Below are positions 18,220-28,007 of a DNA stretch of 38,686 nt, one piece after another. This stretch comes from Oscillospiraceae bacterium. Lineage in GTDB: Bacteria > Bacillota > Clostridia > Oscillospirales > CAG-272. The position numbers and the translations under genes were made by a program. The stretch is taken from the NCBI GenBank assembly GCA_015063455.1, contig SVUC01000006.1:1-38686 (forward strand). The letters are read 5' to 3'. How positions within the stretch are numbered: the first letter of the stretch is position 1; each line of letters starts with the position of its first letter. The notes under the pieces were generated by a model that did not search any database, was not told where the DNA came from, and was given only the letters and a program-made list of their open reading frames with translations.

Positions 18220-18861
18220 CTAAAAATCAATTGAAAGAAGCTCGGAGAAATCATAAATGTAATAGTCCGTCTCTTCTTTTATATGTTCGGTATAGTGACG
18301 TGATGATTCGTCAAAAACGCCGCAAACCTTCATTCCCGCGAGCTTTGCTGTTTTGTCAGCCTCAATGTTGTCGTCGAGGAAAAGTATGTTTTCGATTCTG
18401 TCACCGATCTTTTCTGCTGCTTTTTTGTAGATCTCGGGATCTGCTTTTGTCGTTCCGAAGTCCTCACACGACCAGACGTTGTCGAATATGTCGTATATCC
18501 CGATTCGCTTGAGACAAGCGTCCAGCGTGATGTGCGGACTTGCGGTAAGCACATGAAGACCGGCTCCTTGTTCCTTCAAGGATCTCAGCACAGATATCAC
18601 ATTTGCTTTTGCAGGAATAGTATAGAAATAATCATCATACAAGTATTTTTTCATCGTTGATACTATTTCATTTTTCTGCATGTCGAGTCCGAGCCCAATG
18701 TAGTATTCGGCAGTTTTTGAAAGACCGAGAGGTGTGATTATCTTGACGGTTTCCGGCCCGTAAGTAATCCTATTTTCGTCAAGCACACGAAGAAGGGCTG
18801 ATATGTATGTGGGCATAGAATCGACAAGTGTTCCGTCGAAATCGAACAGATAATTCTTCAT
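18220..18861 (-). CDS. HAD-superfamily hydrolase (phosphoglycolate-phosphatase-like)
   Basis: 'YLFDFDGTLVDSMPTYISALL', 'LTASPH', 'ILFLDDNIEADKTAKLAGMKVCGV'. Confidence 0.93.
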   Translation of the reverse strand: MKNYLFDFDGTLVDSMPTYISALLRVLDENRITYGPETVKIITPLGLSKTAEYYIGLGLDMQKNEIVSTMKKYLYDDYFYTIPAKANVISVLRSLKEQGAGLHVLTASPHITLDACLKRIGIYDIFDNVWSCEDFGTTKADPEIYKKAAEKIGDRIENILFLDDNIEADKTAKLAGMKVCGVFDESSRHYTEHIKEETDYYIYDFSELLSIDF

Positions 18862-18929
18862 AGTGACACATCCTTACATTTTATTGATTTTAGTATATCA
18901 TATATAGATGCCTTTGTCAAACGTGGAAG

Positions 18930-18962
18930 AAAAACAGCCCGGACGTTTTTGTGTCCGAGCTG
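18930..18962 (-). terminator. Intrinsic terminator downstream of the beta-helix gene
   Basis: Minus strand CAGCTCGGAC-acaaaaac-GTCCGGGCTG-TTTTTCTT. Confidence 0.85.
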
Positions 18963-19002
18963 AGAAATATGTGTTTGCGATAATGTTTTACGAAAACTGA
19001 AA

Positions 19003-21129
19003 TTAAAGTATCATACGGCATTGATTACGCAATACGAGGAGCGTACCGCTTGACCAATCTGTATCATGTGAGATGTCATCTACATCGGATATGACAGAGT
19101 TGTTGTACTCTACGATTACGTCTCCCGCTTCAAGACCGCGTTTTTGAGCAGCACCTTCAACTCCCAGAACCAAAGCGCCGTTGTGACCGCTTGTTCCGTA
19201 AACAGTCATTTCTCCGTCGTTTGCAATATTTCGCACCGTGACGCCGTTTATACTGCGGATGCGTATTTCTTCGTCGGCTGTCGTGAACTTTCTCGATTTT
19301 GGTAAAACGGGAGTATCAGCTATCGCACGCAGCGGCTCATAACGTACGCCAAACTCATTGGGGAAGTTTTCAAATCCTTTAAGCGCGGGATTCTGCGGTC
19401 TGTAGTCTGACTTGTCTGGGGCAACAAAGTCGCAGTCGAGGCAGATCGAGTTCTCGTCAAGTCCTGTGATCTCTTTGAGTATCTTTGCTTTGCCGGGAGT
19501 TGTCTGAGACGGAGTGTGAAGGATATTTTTGTCAAGTCCTGTCCAATTTTCAGGCATAAGAATCGGTGCTGGATATGCGCGGAAGATGATATTGTTCTCA
19601 ACGATGTCATAGCTGTCTGGATACCAAACGTGGCAGTGTACTGCATTGTCAACCATAATATTGTTGCGTACTGTTCTATGGAAGCCTTCACGGAGCTTAA
19701 TTCCGCCGTTGAGGCAAAGATTTTCGGTGAGAATGTAGTAAGATGAGCCGTCATCTAAGTCGATATCCCATCCTCTGTCGCAGCGGAATCTGCTTCGTGT
19801 GATCTCATTCGGTGCGAGCATATCAAGAGACGCATACTGTCCGCACTCGGTGTCGGGAGTGTCGGTCAGATGCCAGAATCTGTCTCTGCCCCAGGAATTT
19901 AAGCTGCCGTGGTCGCCCGTTTCACGAACTGTATCGAATACGTCGCATCCTTCGATTCGATGGCCGCCGAATGTGCCCTCGGAAATATTGATTCCGGAGC
20001 GTGATGTGTGGCAGATCGTACAGTTTTTGACGGTTATTTTGTACGACATAGAGATCTCAACCCCTGTCGCCTGTTTTTCTGTCGTTCCTACTCTCTCGAT
20101 CAGACAGTCCTCAACGATACAGTTCTTGGGATAATCGTCAGATTTAGGTCCGGGAGTTTTGTCCATATCAGCCGCCGCCTGTCTTTCCTTGAACTCGAAA
20201 AGCGGGCTTCGAACTGATGAGGATCTACCGACAAAACAAACGCCTGATGCGCCCAGATCTGCGATGTGTGAACGAGAAATTGCAATTCTCGAGGAATTTC
20301 CGTCAACAAAAATACCGTTTGATCCTATATCGTGGAAATTACACTTATCTATCGTGCAGTCTGAGCTGTCTCTTACGGTTACAGCACCCTTGCGGCAGAT
20401 CGTCCAGTCACTTCTGAGAAGAGGCTCTTTTGTCTCCATAAAAGTGCGTGAGCTGCGGCAGAACGATATATTCTCGATGGATACATTTTTGCAGTTATCC
20501 AGAATGAAGAATTCTGACAGAACAACGATTTCTGCAGTATCAAGATCGGCGCCGTCGAATGGACGGACATAGACCTTTCCCTCGGTTGAGCTGTATACCC
20601 ACTCGCCCGGCTCAGTCATCTCTTCGCGGATGTTTTCGGCAAAGCGGTATGATTGGTGCATTCCATCCTGACGGTTATTCTGCCATCCGCCGTTGAGGAT
20701 CAGCGTATTATCATCGTTTTTTCCTTCGATTCGATAGGAAAAACCGCCCCACATACAGCTGTGCATTGCGTGGATATATCCGCCTGTGGGGTCAGCCCAC
20801 TCTTTTACTTTTTCGGGATATATGCAGTCTTCTGCGTATCCGCCGAAAATATCGTTCGGATTTGTCATTTTAGGGTAACGAGCCATTGTGTACTTTCGGT
20901 CGTCAATGTACAATCCGTCAACTTCACACGGAACGGTGGCAGAGTAGACTCCCGCTTCAACTTCTGTAAAATCATCTCTCTTCAAACGAAGTGTACCGCG
21001 CAGCTCAGTATTGTCGCCGCCGATAATTCGAATGTTCTCACCGTGGACCATAATCGGCTCTGAGATGTAATGCACGCCTGACGGGATATGGATAGTTGTG
21101 TTGCTCTGAATACTTGAAAGATCTATCAT
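19003..21129 (-). CDS. Right-handed parallel beta-helix protein with C-terminal PDZ-like domain (putative glycosidase-like)
   Basis: Repeated beta-helix phrases (SIENISFCRSSR, CTIDKCNFHDIGSNGIFVDGNSS, ITVKNCTICHTSRSGINIS). C-terminus 'GALVLGVEGAAQKRGLEAGDVIVEYNNSVISDVDDI' is PDZ-like. Confidence 0.85.
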   Translation of the reverse strand: MIDLSSIQSNTTIHIPSGVHYISEPIMVHGENIRIIGGDNTELRGTLRLKRDDFTEVEAGVYSATVPCEVDGLYIDDRKYTMARYPKMTNPNDIFGGYAEDCIYPEKVKEWADPTGGYIHAMHSCMWGGFSYRIEGKNDDNTLILNGGWQNNRQDGMHQSYRFAENIREEMTEPGEWVYSSTEGKVYVRPFDGADLDTAEIVVLSEFFILDNCKNVSIENISFCRSSRTFMETKEPLLRSDWTICRKGAVTVRDSSDCTIDKCNFHDIGSNGIFVDGNSSRIAISRSHIADLGASGVCFVGRSSSVRSPLFEFKERQAAADMDKTPGPKSDDYPKNCIVEDCLIERVGTTEKQATGVEISMSYKITVKNCTICHTSRSGINISEGTFGGHRIEGCDVFDTVRETGDHGSLNSWGRDRFWHLTDTPDTECGQYASLDMLAPNEITRSRFRCDRGWDIDLDDGSSYYILTENLCLNGGIKLREGFHRTVRNNIMVDNAVHCHVWYPDSYDIVENNIIFRAYPAPILMPENWTGLDKNILHTPSQTTPGKAKILKEITGLDENSICLDCDFVAPDKSDYRPQNPALKGFENFPNEFGVRYEPLRAIADTPVLPKSRKFTTADEEIRIRSINGVTVRNIANDGEMTVYGTSGHNGALVLGVEGAAQKRGLEAGDVIVEYNNSVISDVDDISHDTDWSSGTLLVLRNQCRMIL

Positions 21130-21209
21130 TTTCTTGCAGACTCCTATTCAGTGAAATAATTTGGATTTTTTCTGTACCAAAGAGGGTAGTTGCTCCGGAT
21201 GAAATAAAA

Positions 21210-21240
21210 AAAGAACAACCCACACGGGCTGCTCTTTAGT
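21210..21240 (-). terminator. Terminator after tRNA-Leu copy 2 in transcription order
   Basis: Minus strand AAGAGCAGCCC-gtgt-GGGTTGTTCTT-TTTTT. Confidence 0.85.
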
Positions 21241-21242
21241 TA

Positions 21243-21324
21243 TGCGGAAAACGGGACTTGAACCCGTACGGTGTGAACCACACGCCCCTCAAACGTGCGC
21301 GTCTGCCAGTTCCGCCACTTCCGC
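21243..21324 (-). tRNA. tRNA-Leu(GAG)
   Basis: Class II tRNA GCGGAAG...; anticodon stem CACGT/GCGTG, loop TTGAGGG. Confidence 0.94.
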
Positions 21325-21353
21325 ATGTGACAACTTGTGCTGTCAACGTTCAT

Positions 21354-21382
21354 ATTATACCACTTTGAGTTGGGTTTGTCAA
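21354..21382 (-). promoter_or_regulatory. Consensus sigma-A promoter for tRNA-Leu (21243-21324)
   Basis: Minus strand TTGACA - 17 nt - TATAAT with TGg extended -10. Confidence 0.93.
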
Positions 21383-21454
21383 TAGCTTTTTTGTTTTTTC
21401 AGAGAAAATATATTTGTTTTTTGTCAGAGGCGGGAAAAGGACGGGTAGAAAGAA

Positions 21455-21490
21455 TAAAAAAAGAACGAAGCTTGTGCTTCGCTCTTTTTA
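21455..21490 (-). terminator. Terminator between the two tRNA-Leu genes
   Basis: Minus strand AAGAGCGAAGC-acaa-GCTTCGTTCTT-TTTTT. Confidence 0.88.
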
Positions 21491-21572
21491 TGCGGAAAAC
21501 GGGACTTGAACCCGTACGGTGTGAACCACACGCCCCTCAAACGTGCGCGTCTGCCAGTTCCGCCACTTCCGC
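21491..21572 (-). tRNA. tRNA-Leu(GAG), identical second gene
   Basis: The 82-nt sequence is identical to 21243-21324. Confidence 0.94.
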
Positions 21573-21621
21573 ATAGCCATATAAGCATTCAACCGCTGAC
21601 AGTTTTCTGTCAACGGTTGAT

Positions 21622-21650
21622 ATTATACCACTTTGATTTCGTTTTGTCAA
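21622..21650 (-). promoter_or_regulatory. Consensus sigma-A promoter for tRNA-Leu (21491-21572)
   Basis: Minus strand TTGACA - 17 nt - TATAAT with TGg extended -10. Confidence 0.93.
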
Positions 21651-21686
21651 TAGGTATTTCGAAGTTTTTTTGAAAAAATGAAAAAC

Positions 21687-21923
21687 TTATTTAGCGGAGT
21701 GGTAGCACCAGATATTACCCTTAACTGCGATGCAGAGGATATCAACGAGCCACATGAAAGGAACGAAGAGAAGAATGATTCCGATGATAATCGCAACAGT
21801 ATCCTTTTCATCTACAGCGCGAACGATACGGTAGATTGCCCAAACGATATCGAGTGCGGGGATAGCGAGGATGATCTTTACGATAAGCGGAAGATTATCA
21901 AATGCATTGATGAGTTCTTTCAT
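21687..21923 (-). CDS. Small membrane protein of unknown function
   Basis: 78 aa with hydrophobic segments; GAAAGGAG RBS. Confidence 0.7.
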   Translation of the reverse strand: MKELINAFDNLPLIVKIILAIPALDIVWAIYRIVRAVDEKDTVAIIIGIILLFVPFMWLVDILCIAVKGNIWCYHSAK

Positions 21924-22102
21924 TGAGTTATCTCCTTTCGGTTATTGTTAATATCATTATACATTAATTTTATCAAAAAATCAACAATTTTGTTGAAATT
22001 TAAGAAAAAATAATTGCTTGAATTACGTAAAATGAACCGGAAAACAGAACAGCCGACGCGTCTTGACTTGGTTTCATTTGCGTCGGCTGTTTTTATCCTG
22101 TT

Positions 22103-23419
22103 TTATTTCAGTGTGAGCAGGGGAGCTGCGTTTTCGTTGACACATTCCGCCGTGATCGTTACTTTTTCTACGTCATCGCGAGAGGGAAGCGTGAACATAA
22201 TATCCGTCATTGTTTCCTCAATGATAGATCTGAGTCCGCGTGCACCTGTGTTTCTGCTGATCGCCTTTTCTGCAACCGCACGAAGTGCATCAGGCGTGAA
22301 TTCGAGCTCGATATCATCCATTGAGAAGAGCTTAGCATACTGCTTTGTGAGCGAATTCTTGGGCTCGGAGAGGATTCTTACAAGTGCATCGCAGTCGAGG
22401 TTTTCGAGTCCTACGATAACGGGGAGACGTCCTACAAGCTCGGGAATGATACCGTATTTTACGATGTCATGTGCAGATACGTCCTTGAATACACCTGCTT
22501 TGAGCTTTTCGTCCTTTTTCTTGATGTCACCGCCGAATCCGATGAGCGACTGTCCTTTTCTCTGTTCAATGATCTGATCGAGATTGTCAAACGCACCGCC
22601 GCAGATGAAAAGAATGTTTTCGGTGTTTATCTGAATAAATTCCTGATTCGGATGTTTTCTTCCGCCCTGAGGTGGAACATTCGCTGTTGTTCCTTCGAGG
22701 ATCTTGAGGAGAGCCTGCTGTACGCCCTCACCCGATACATCTCTGGTTATAGATCTGTTTTCGCTTCTGCGGGAAATCTTGTCGATCTCGTCGATGTAGA
22801 TGATTCCTCTCTCAGCAAGCTCGATATCGTAATCTGCTGCCTGAATTAGACGGAGAAGGATGTTTTCAACGTCCTCACCGACGTAACCAGCCTCTGTGAG
22901 TGTGGTTGCATCCGCGATTGCGAAGGGTACCTTGAGCGTTTTTGCAAGAGTCTGAGCGAGAAAGGTCTTACCGACACCTGTTGGGCCGATCAGAAGAACG
23001 TTACTCTTCTGGATCTCAACATCTTCTTCTGATTCGTTCTCGTCTCCTTTTTTTCTGCGGTTTTTCAGCTTAAGCTGGGCATCGCGGTGAATGAGTCTTT
23101 TATAGTGATTGTAAACCGCAACGGAAAGCGCGATCTTTGCTTTATCCTGACCGATGATATACTCGTCAAGAGTTTCCTTGATCTCCATAGGAGTCGGCAG
23201 CTTTTCATCATCGAGAGAAGCACCTGATGAGACGGAATCACTTGTGTAGTCGAAAATTATATCGTTGCACGCATCAATGCACTTGTCGCAGATATACAGA
23301 CCCGTGGGGGAGGGAATCAGAAATTCTACCTGATTTTCACCGCGTCCGCAGAATGAACAAGAGCGCTCAACTCTGATATTTCCGTTATTTCTTGAATTGT
23401 TAGCCATATTTTTCTCCAA
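22103..23419 (-). CDS. clpX: ATP-dependent Clp protease ATP-binding subunit ClpX
   Basis: Zinc-binding N-terminus CSFCGRG...CDKC; Walker A '[17 protein letters not shown]'; Walker B '[11 protein letters not shown]'. Confidence 0.98.
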   Translation of the reverse strand: MEKNMANNSRNNGNIRVERSCSFCGRGENQVEFLIPSPTGLYICDKCIDACNDIIFDYTSDSVSSGASLDDEKLPTPMEIKETLDEYIIGQDKAKIALSVAVYNHYKRLIHRDAQLKLKNRRKKGDENESEEDVEIQKSNVLLIGPTGVGKTFLAQTLAKTLKVPFAIADATTLTEAGYVGEDVENILLRLIQAADYDIELAERGIIYIDEIDKISRRSENRSITRDVSGEGVQQALLKILEGTTANVPPQGGRKHPNQEFIQINTENILFICGGAFDNLDQIIEQRKGQSLIGFGGDIKKKDEKLKAGVFKDVSAHDIVKYGIIPELVGRLPVIVGLENLDCDALVRILSEPKNSLTKQYAKLFSMDDIELEFTPDALRAVAEKAISRNTGARGLRSIIEETMTDIMFTLPSRDDVEKVTITAECVNENAAPLLTLK

Positions 23420-23472
23420 TACGAATGTGAAACAGCTTAATATACTATTTCGGTCGGTGTATTTTACACTGA

Positions 23473-24057
23473 TTACGGTCTGTGCTCGATAACCTTATCG
23501 ATAAGTCCGTATTCGCAAGCCTGAGCAGCTGTCATAAAGTTGTCGCGCTCTGTGTCTGCTGCAATGATCTCGATCGGCTTACCTGTATTCTGAGCAAGGA
23601 TAGAGTTGAGTCTTTCACGAGTGCGGAGAATGTGCTCTGCGTGGATCTTGATGTCTGTAGCCTGACCCTGTGTTCCGCCGAGAGGCTGGTGGATCATAAT
23701 CTCACTGTTGGGAAGAGCGAGTCTCTTACCCTTTGCACCTGACGAGAGAAGGAATGCACCCATAGAAGCTGCCATACCGATGCAGATTGTGGATACGTCG
23801 CACTTGATGAAATTCATTGTGTCGTAGATCGCCATACCTGCGGAAACGGAGCCGCCGGGGCTGTTGATGTAGAGACAGATATCGCGGTCGGGATCTTCTG
23901 CTTCAAGATAGAGAAGCTGAGCTACAACGAGAGAAGCTGTTGTATCATTAACTTCGTCAGCGAGGAAGATGATTCTGTCGTTCAAAAGACGGGAGAAAAT
24001 GTCATAAGAACGTTCGCCTCGGTTAGTCTGCTGTACTACATAAGGAACGAGTGCCAT
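23473..24057 (-). CDS. clpP: ATP-dependent Clp protease proteolytic subunit ClpP
   Basis: '[19 protein letters not shown]', '[21 protein letters not shown]', 'MIHQPLGG'. Confidence 0.98.
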   Translation of the reverse strand: MALVPYVVQQTNRGERSYDIFSRLLNDRIIFLADEVNDTTASLVVAQLLYLEAEDPDRDICLYINSPGGSVSAGMAIYDTMNFIKCDVSTICIGMAASMGAFLLSSGAKGKRLALPNSEIMIHQPLGGTQGQATDIKIHAEHILRTRERLNSILAQNTGKPIEIIAADTERDNFMTAAQACEYGLIDKVIEHRP

Positions 24058-24258
24058 ATATATACCTCCGTATATTGTAATAAGTTATAGTCGGGAATAT
24101 TCCGCCACTTGACGTATGATGTTATTTTTGACATAAAGAGCTGTGCACAATCTATGGAGAGGCAAAACATCTATATTTCCCGGAAAAGTTTACCTCAATT
24201 ATCGAAATAACCGCCGCCCGTTAAAGTAGAGGCAGCGGTATTGTCGTAGTGTCGTAAA

Positions 24259-25563
24259 TTATTCAGCGTCAGCCTTAGCTTCAACTTCTGTGATAACAGC
24301 CTTTTCGCGAACGAGGTCGATAGCCTTCTTAACCTTGAGATCTTCGCCAACAGCGTCAGCTGCAACAGCTTCCTTAACCTTGTCAGCTTCCATACCATAG
24401 TACTCAGCGAGTCTCTGGTATTCAGCTTCGATTTCTTCTTCGGAAGCAACGATAGATTCAAGAGCAGCGATCTTTTCAAGAGCAAGGCGAGTCTTAACCT
24501 GCTTTTCAGCATCAGGTCTCATCTGTTCTCTGAGTGCGTCGAGAGTAAGGCCTGTGTACTGGAAGTATGTCTGAAGATCGAGACCGTTCATACGGAGTCT
24601 GTTGTCATAGTCACGAACGAAGTTTTCTGTTTCGTTTTCGTACATACATTCGGGAATTTCACCTTCGAGCTTTTCGCAGAGGATCTTGATGAGAGCGTCA
24701 TCTACCTGAGCGTCTGCCTGCTTAGCGTGAGATTCTTCGATCTTAGCCTTGATGTCAGCCTTGTATTCATCGAGAGTATCAAATTCGGAAACGTCCTTTG
24801 CGAAATCGTCGTCAAGAACGGGGAGTTCGTTGAACTTGATAGCGTGGAGCTTGCACTTAAATGTAGCTTCCTTACCAGCGAGGTTTTCTGCGTGGTAGTC
24901 AGCGGGGAATGTAACAACAACGTCGAATTCGTCGCCGATGTTCTTTCCTACGATCTGATCTTCGAATCCGGGGATGAACTGACCGGAACCGAGCTTGAGC
25001 TGATGACCTTCAGCCTTGCCGCCGTCGAATGCTACACCGTCAACGTAACCGTCGAAGTCGATTGTTACGAGGTCGTCGTTCTGAGCAGCACGGTCTGTAA
25101 TCTCGATCATTCTGGAGTTGCGGTTCTGAACTCTCTTGAGTTCTTCTTCAACTTCAGCGTCAGTAGCGTGAGAAACTGTCTTTTCAACAGCAACACCGAT
25201 GTAATCCTTGATTTCAACTTCAGGCTTGGTGAAGAATGTTGCTACGAGAACAACACCGTTTTCGTCGATAGATTCGATATCGAATTCGGGACGGCTTACG
25301 ATCGTTTCTTCAACTTCCTTTACAGCGTCAGCGTATGCATCGGGAATGATTTCGTTGATAGCATCTTCGTAGAATACTTCCTTGCCATACATTTTTTCAA
25401 CGATAGCGCGGGGAGCTTTACCCTTGCGGAAGCCGGGGATAGAGATATTCTTGGAAGTCTTCTTGAATACCTTGTTGATAGCAGCTTCGAAAGTAGCATG
25501 ATCTACTTCGATTGTGATTTTTTTCTGGTTTGCACCGATTGTCTCCTGTGATTTCAGGCTCAT
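24259..25563 (-). CDS. tig: Trigger factor
   Basis: 'SIPGFRKGKAPRAIVEKMYGKEVFYEDA', FKBP-like middle domain; tig-clpP-clpX order. Confidence 0.97.
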   Translation of the reverse strand: MSLKSQETIGANQKKITIEVDHATFEAAINKVFKKTSKNISIPGFRKGKAPRAIVEKMYGKEVFYEDAINEIIPDAYADAVKEVEETIVSRPEFDIESIDENGVVLVATFFTKPEVEIKDYIGVAVEKTVSHATDAEVEEELKRVQNRNSRMIEITDRAAQNDDLVTIDFDGYVDGVAFDGGKAEGHQLKLGSGQFIPGFEDQIVGKNIGDEFDVVVTFPADYHAENLAGKEATFKCKLHAIKFNELPVLDDDFAKDVSEFDTLDEYKADIKAKIEESHAKQADAQVDDALIKILCEKLEGEIPECMYENETENFVRDYDNRLRMNGLDLQTYFQYTGLTLDALREQMRPDAEKQVKTRLALEKIAALESIVASEEEIEAEYQRLAEYYGMEADKVKEAVAADAVGEDLKVKKAIDLVREKAVITEVEAKADAE

Positions 25564-25625
25564 TTTTGTTTATCTCCTTAGATATTTATATACTTAATAT
25601 TATAATTATTTGCATAGCTTTCTAT

Positions 25626-25654
25626 ATTTTACAATTATTGACGGGAATTGTCAA
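25626..25654 (-). promoter_or_regulatory. Putative sigma-A promoter of tig
   Basis: Minus strand TTGACA - 17 nt - TAAAAT. Confidence 0.75.
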
Positions 25655-25726
25655 TGCAAATTGCAAAAAAAGTTAGTTAAAAATTTGTGAAAGCTGCTTG
25701 TTTTACTGATATAAGCCGATCAGGCA

Positions 25727-26470
25727 CTAACGAAAAACCTTTTGCGGATAAAAATCTATGAAATCTGCGGATATCATAGTGAACTTTATTCCGTCATAGA
25801 CAGTCGTTTGCGGATGAGAATATTTTCCGTGAATGTGTCCGAAGAAGCATTCGCTCACCCCGAAGGATCTCATTGTATCTATAAGTTCGGGAACAATAAA
25901 ATCTCCGAAAACGGGAGGGAAGTGAAGGAACACCTTGATCGGTGCCGACTCTTCACCGTCGGGCTCACGTCTGAGCTTTACGCCCTCACTGAGAGAATTT
26001 GTCAGACGTATCACCTCGCGCGAGACGAGCTTTTCGTAGTCGGTCGGATTTGGAGTTGCCTGCAATTTTTCATCAATGAACCATCCGCGAGTTCCGCAGA
26101 TGATCATTTGCTTCTCGCCATCGCCGACACGAAAGGCGTTGTTCTGCAGAAAATCAATGGAAGAGATACCGATATCCGAAAGAAATTTCTTCATTTTGGT
26201 GACGGTCGTCCACCAGTAATCGTGGTTTCCTTTACCGAGGATTTTTCTGCCCGGAAGAGAGTCGATGAATCTGAAATCTTCCGCTGCCTCATCAAGCGTC
26301 ATTGCCCACGAGATGTCTCCGGGAACAACAACGGTGTCACCGTCCTCAACGAGTGCACGCCACCGTTTTTCGATCTTTTCGGTATATCCCGTCCAGCGAT
26401 GACCGAATTTATCCATCGGCTTGTTGACAAGCAATGAAAGGTGCAAGTCTCCTATAGTGTATACAGCCAT
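25727..26470 (-). CDS. Metallophosphoesterase
   Basis: 'TIGDLHLS', 'VVVPGDISWAM', 'ILGKGNHDYWW', 'FGHIHGKY'. Confidence 0.92.
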   Translation of the reverse strand: MAVYTIGDLHLSLLVNKPMDKFGHRWTGYTEKIEKRWRALVEDGDTVVVPGDISWAMTLDEAAEDFRFIDSLPGRKILGKGNHDYWWTTVTKMKKFLSDIGISSIDFLQNNAFRVGDGEKQMIICGTRGWFIDEKLQATPNPTDYEKLVSREVIRLTNSLSEGVKLRREPDGEESAPIKVFLHFPPVFGDFIVPELIDTMRSFGVSECFFGHIHGKYSHPQTTVYDGIKFTMISADFIDFYPQKVFR

Positions 26471-27954
26471 TATACACGGAATACGAGATCGGGCATCTCT
26501 TCCTTGTCAAGAACTTCCGTGAAGCGTACTTCAAGACCGAGAGTTTTTGCAAGAGGCTCGGGAACAACTGTGCCTGTTTCATCAGCAAGCTTTGTGAGAA
26601 GTGCAAAAATGTTGTCCTCATCATATGAAACGCCGAGAGCGTCAGCAACTGCGGGAGCAAATTTGTACGGGCTTGCAGTAGATGCGAGAACTGTCTTTGT
26701 TTCGTCGCCTGTAGCTTCTCTATATTTTTTGATACATCCGTAACCTACTGCGGTATGAGGATCTATGAGGTAGTGCTCATTTTTGTAAACCTCAGCAATT
26801 GCGGCAGATGTTTCCTCTTCATTCATTGAGTAGCCGGAGAATACTTCGCGGATCTTTGCCATAAGCTCGTCGGGAGCTTTGTATACTCCGTTTTCCTTGA
26901 GCTGAGCCATGAGGTCTGCTGTGAGGGATGCGCCGCCGAGGACGGAGATGAGGCGTTCGAGATTAGAGGAGATCAGAATATCCATTGAGGGACTGATCGT
27001 TTTGTAGAATTCTCGTGTTCTGTCATATACGCCTGTATTGATAAAGTCTGTGAGAACGTTATTGCTGTTAGACGCACATATGAAACGGTTTACGGGAAGT
27101 CCCATTTTGCTTGCGATGTATGCTGCAAAAATGTTTCCGAAGTTTCCTGTGGGAACGCAGATGTTGATCTTGTCTCCGCAGGAAATATCGCCCGAGTTTA
27201 CGAGATCGCAGTAAGCGGAAACGTAGTAAACGATCTGCGGAACAAGTCTGCCCCAGTTGATGGAGTTCGCGCTTCCGAAGAAGAATCCGTTTTCGTTTGC
27301 ATTTTCAGCGAGAGATCTGTCGGAAAAAATTGCTTTAACACCGTTCTGAGTGTCGTCAAAGTTACCTCTGACAGCTGCAACGTAAGTATTTTTACCGCCT
27401 GTTGTCTGCATCTGATGCTTCTGCATACGGCTGACGCCGTCAACAGGGTAGAATACTGTGATCTTTACGCCGTCAACATCCTTGTAGCCTTCAAGTGCTG
27501 CCTTACCTGTGTCACCGCTTGTCGCAACGAGAATATGAGAAATTCTCTCTTCGCCCGTCATCTTGAGTGCGCGGGAGAGGAGTCTCGGCATAAGCTGGAG
27601 TGCCATATCCTTGAACGCGGACGTGGGGCCGTGCCAGAGCTCAAGAGAGTAGATGCCATCATTCATTGTGTGAAGAGGGGCTGCACCGCCGGGGAATCTT
27701 TCCTCGGAATAAGCTTCACGGCAGTCGGATGCGAGAAGTGTCTGATCGTAATCGTCGAGGAATTTTGCAAGAATAAAGTGTGCTCTCTCTGCGTAATTCA
27801 TTTTTCCGAGCTTTACAAACTCGTCGGCAGAGATCGCGGGGAATGATTCGGGAATGTAGAGACCGCCATCGGGTGCAAGACCTTCCTTAATAGCTTCAGC
27901 TGCGGATACATAACCCTGATTTTCGCGAACATCGCGTGTGCTTTTGTAGTTCAT
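26470..27954 (-). CDS. thrC: Threonine synthase
   Basis: 'YSLELWHGPTSAFKDMALQLMPRLL', 'VATSGDTGKAALEGY', 'CVPTGNFGNIFAAYIAS'. Stop/start overlap TAATG with the next gene. Confidence 0.96.
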   Translation of the reverse strand: MNYKSTRDVRENQGYVSAAEAIKEGLAPDGGLYIPESFPAISADEFVKLGKMNYAERAHFILAKFLDDYDQTLLASDCREAYSEERFPGGAAPLHTMNDGIYSLELWHGPTSAFKDMALQLMPRLLSRALKMTGEERISHILVATSGDTGKAALEGYKDVDGVKITVFYPVDGVSRMQKHQMQTTGGKNTYVAAVRGNFDDTQNGVKAIFSDRSLAENANENGFFFGSANSINWGRLVPQIVYYVSAYCDLVNSGDISCGDKINICVPTGNFGNIFAAYIASKMGLPVNRFICASNSNNVLTDFINTGVYDRTREFYKTISPSMDILISSNLERLISVLGGASLTADLMAQLKENGVYKAPDELMAKIREVFSGYSMNEEETSAAIAEVYKNEHYLIDPHTAVGYGCIKKYREATGDETKTVLASTASPYKFAPAVADALGVSYDEDNIFALLTKLADETGTVVPEPLAKTLGLEVRFTEVLDKEEMPDLVFRV

Positions 27955-28007
27955 GACTGATCCTTTGTTTTATATAATGTAAATTTTTTTCGTTAAATTA
28001 ATATGTA

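Noticed and set aside
22049-22095. ACAGCCGACGC...GCGTCGGCTGT hairpin downstream of clpX as a clpX terminator
   Set aside because: The perfect stem is real, but the clear T-tract is on the + strand side. The minus-strand tail is TTCTGTTTTCC, so its role as the clpX terminator is unclear and it is not listed as a feature.
24727-25551. 274-aa ORF on the + strand antisense to tig
   Set aside because: Fully overlaps a confidently identified trigger factor gene; composition is a codon-bias by-product, with no RBS or recognisable domain.
25742-26437. 231-aa + strand ORF
   Set aside because: Antisense to the metallophosphoesterase gene, which has clear catalytic motifs.
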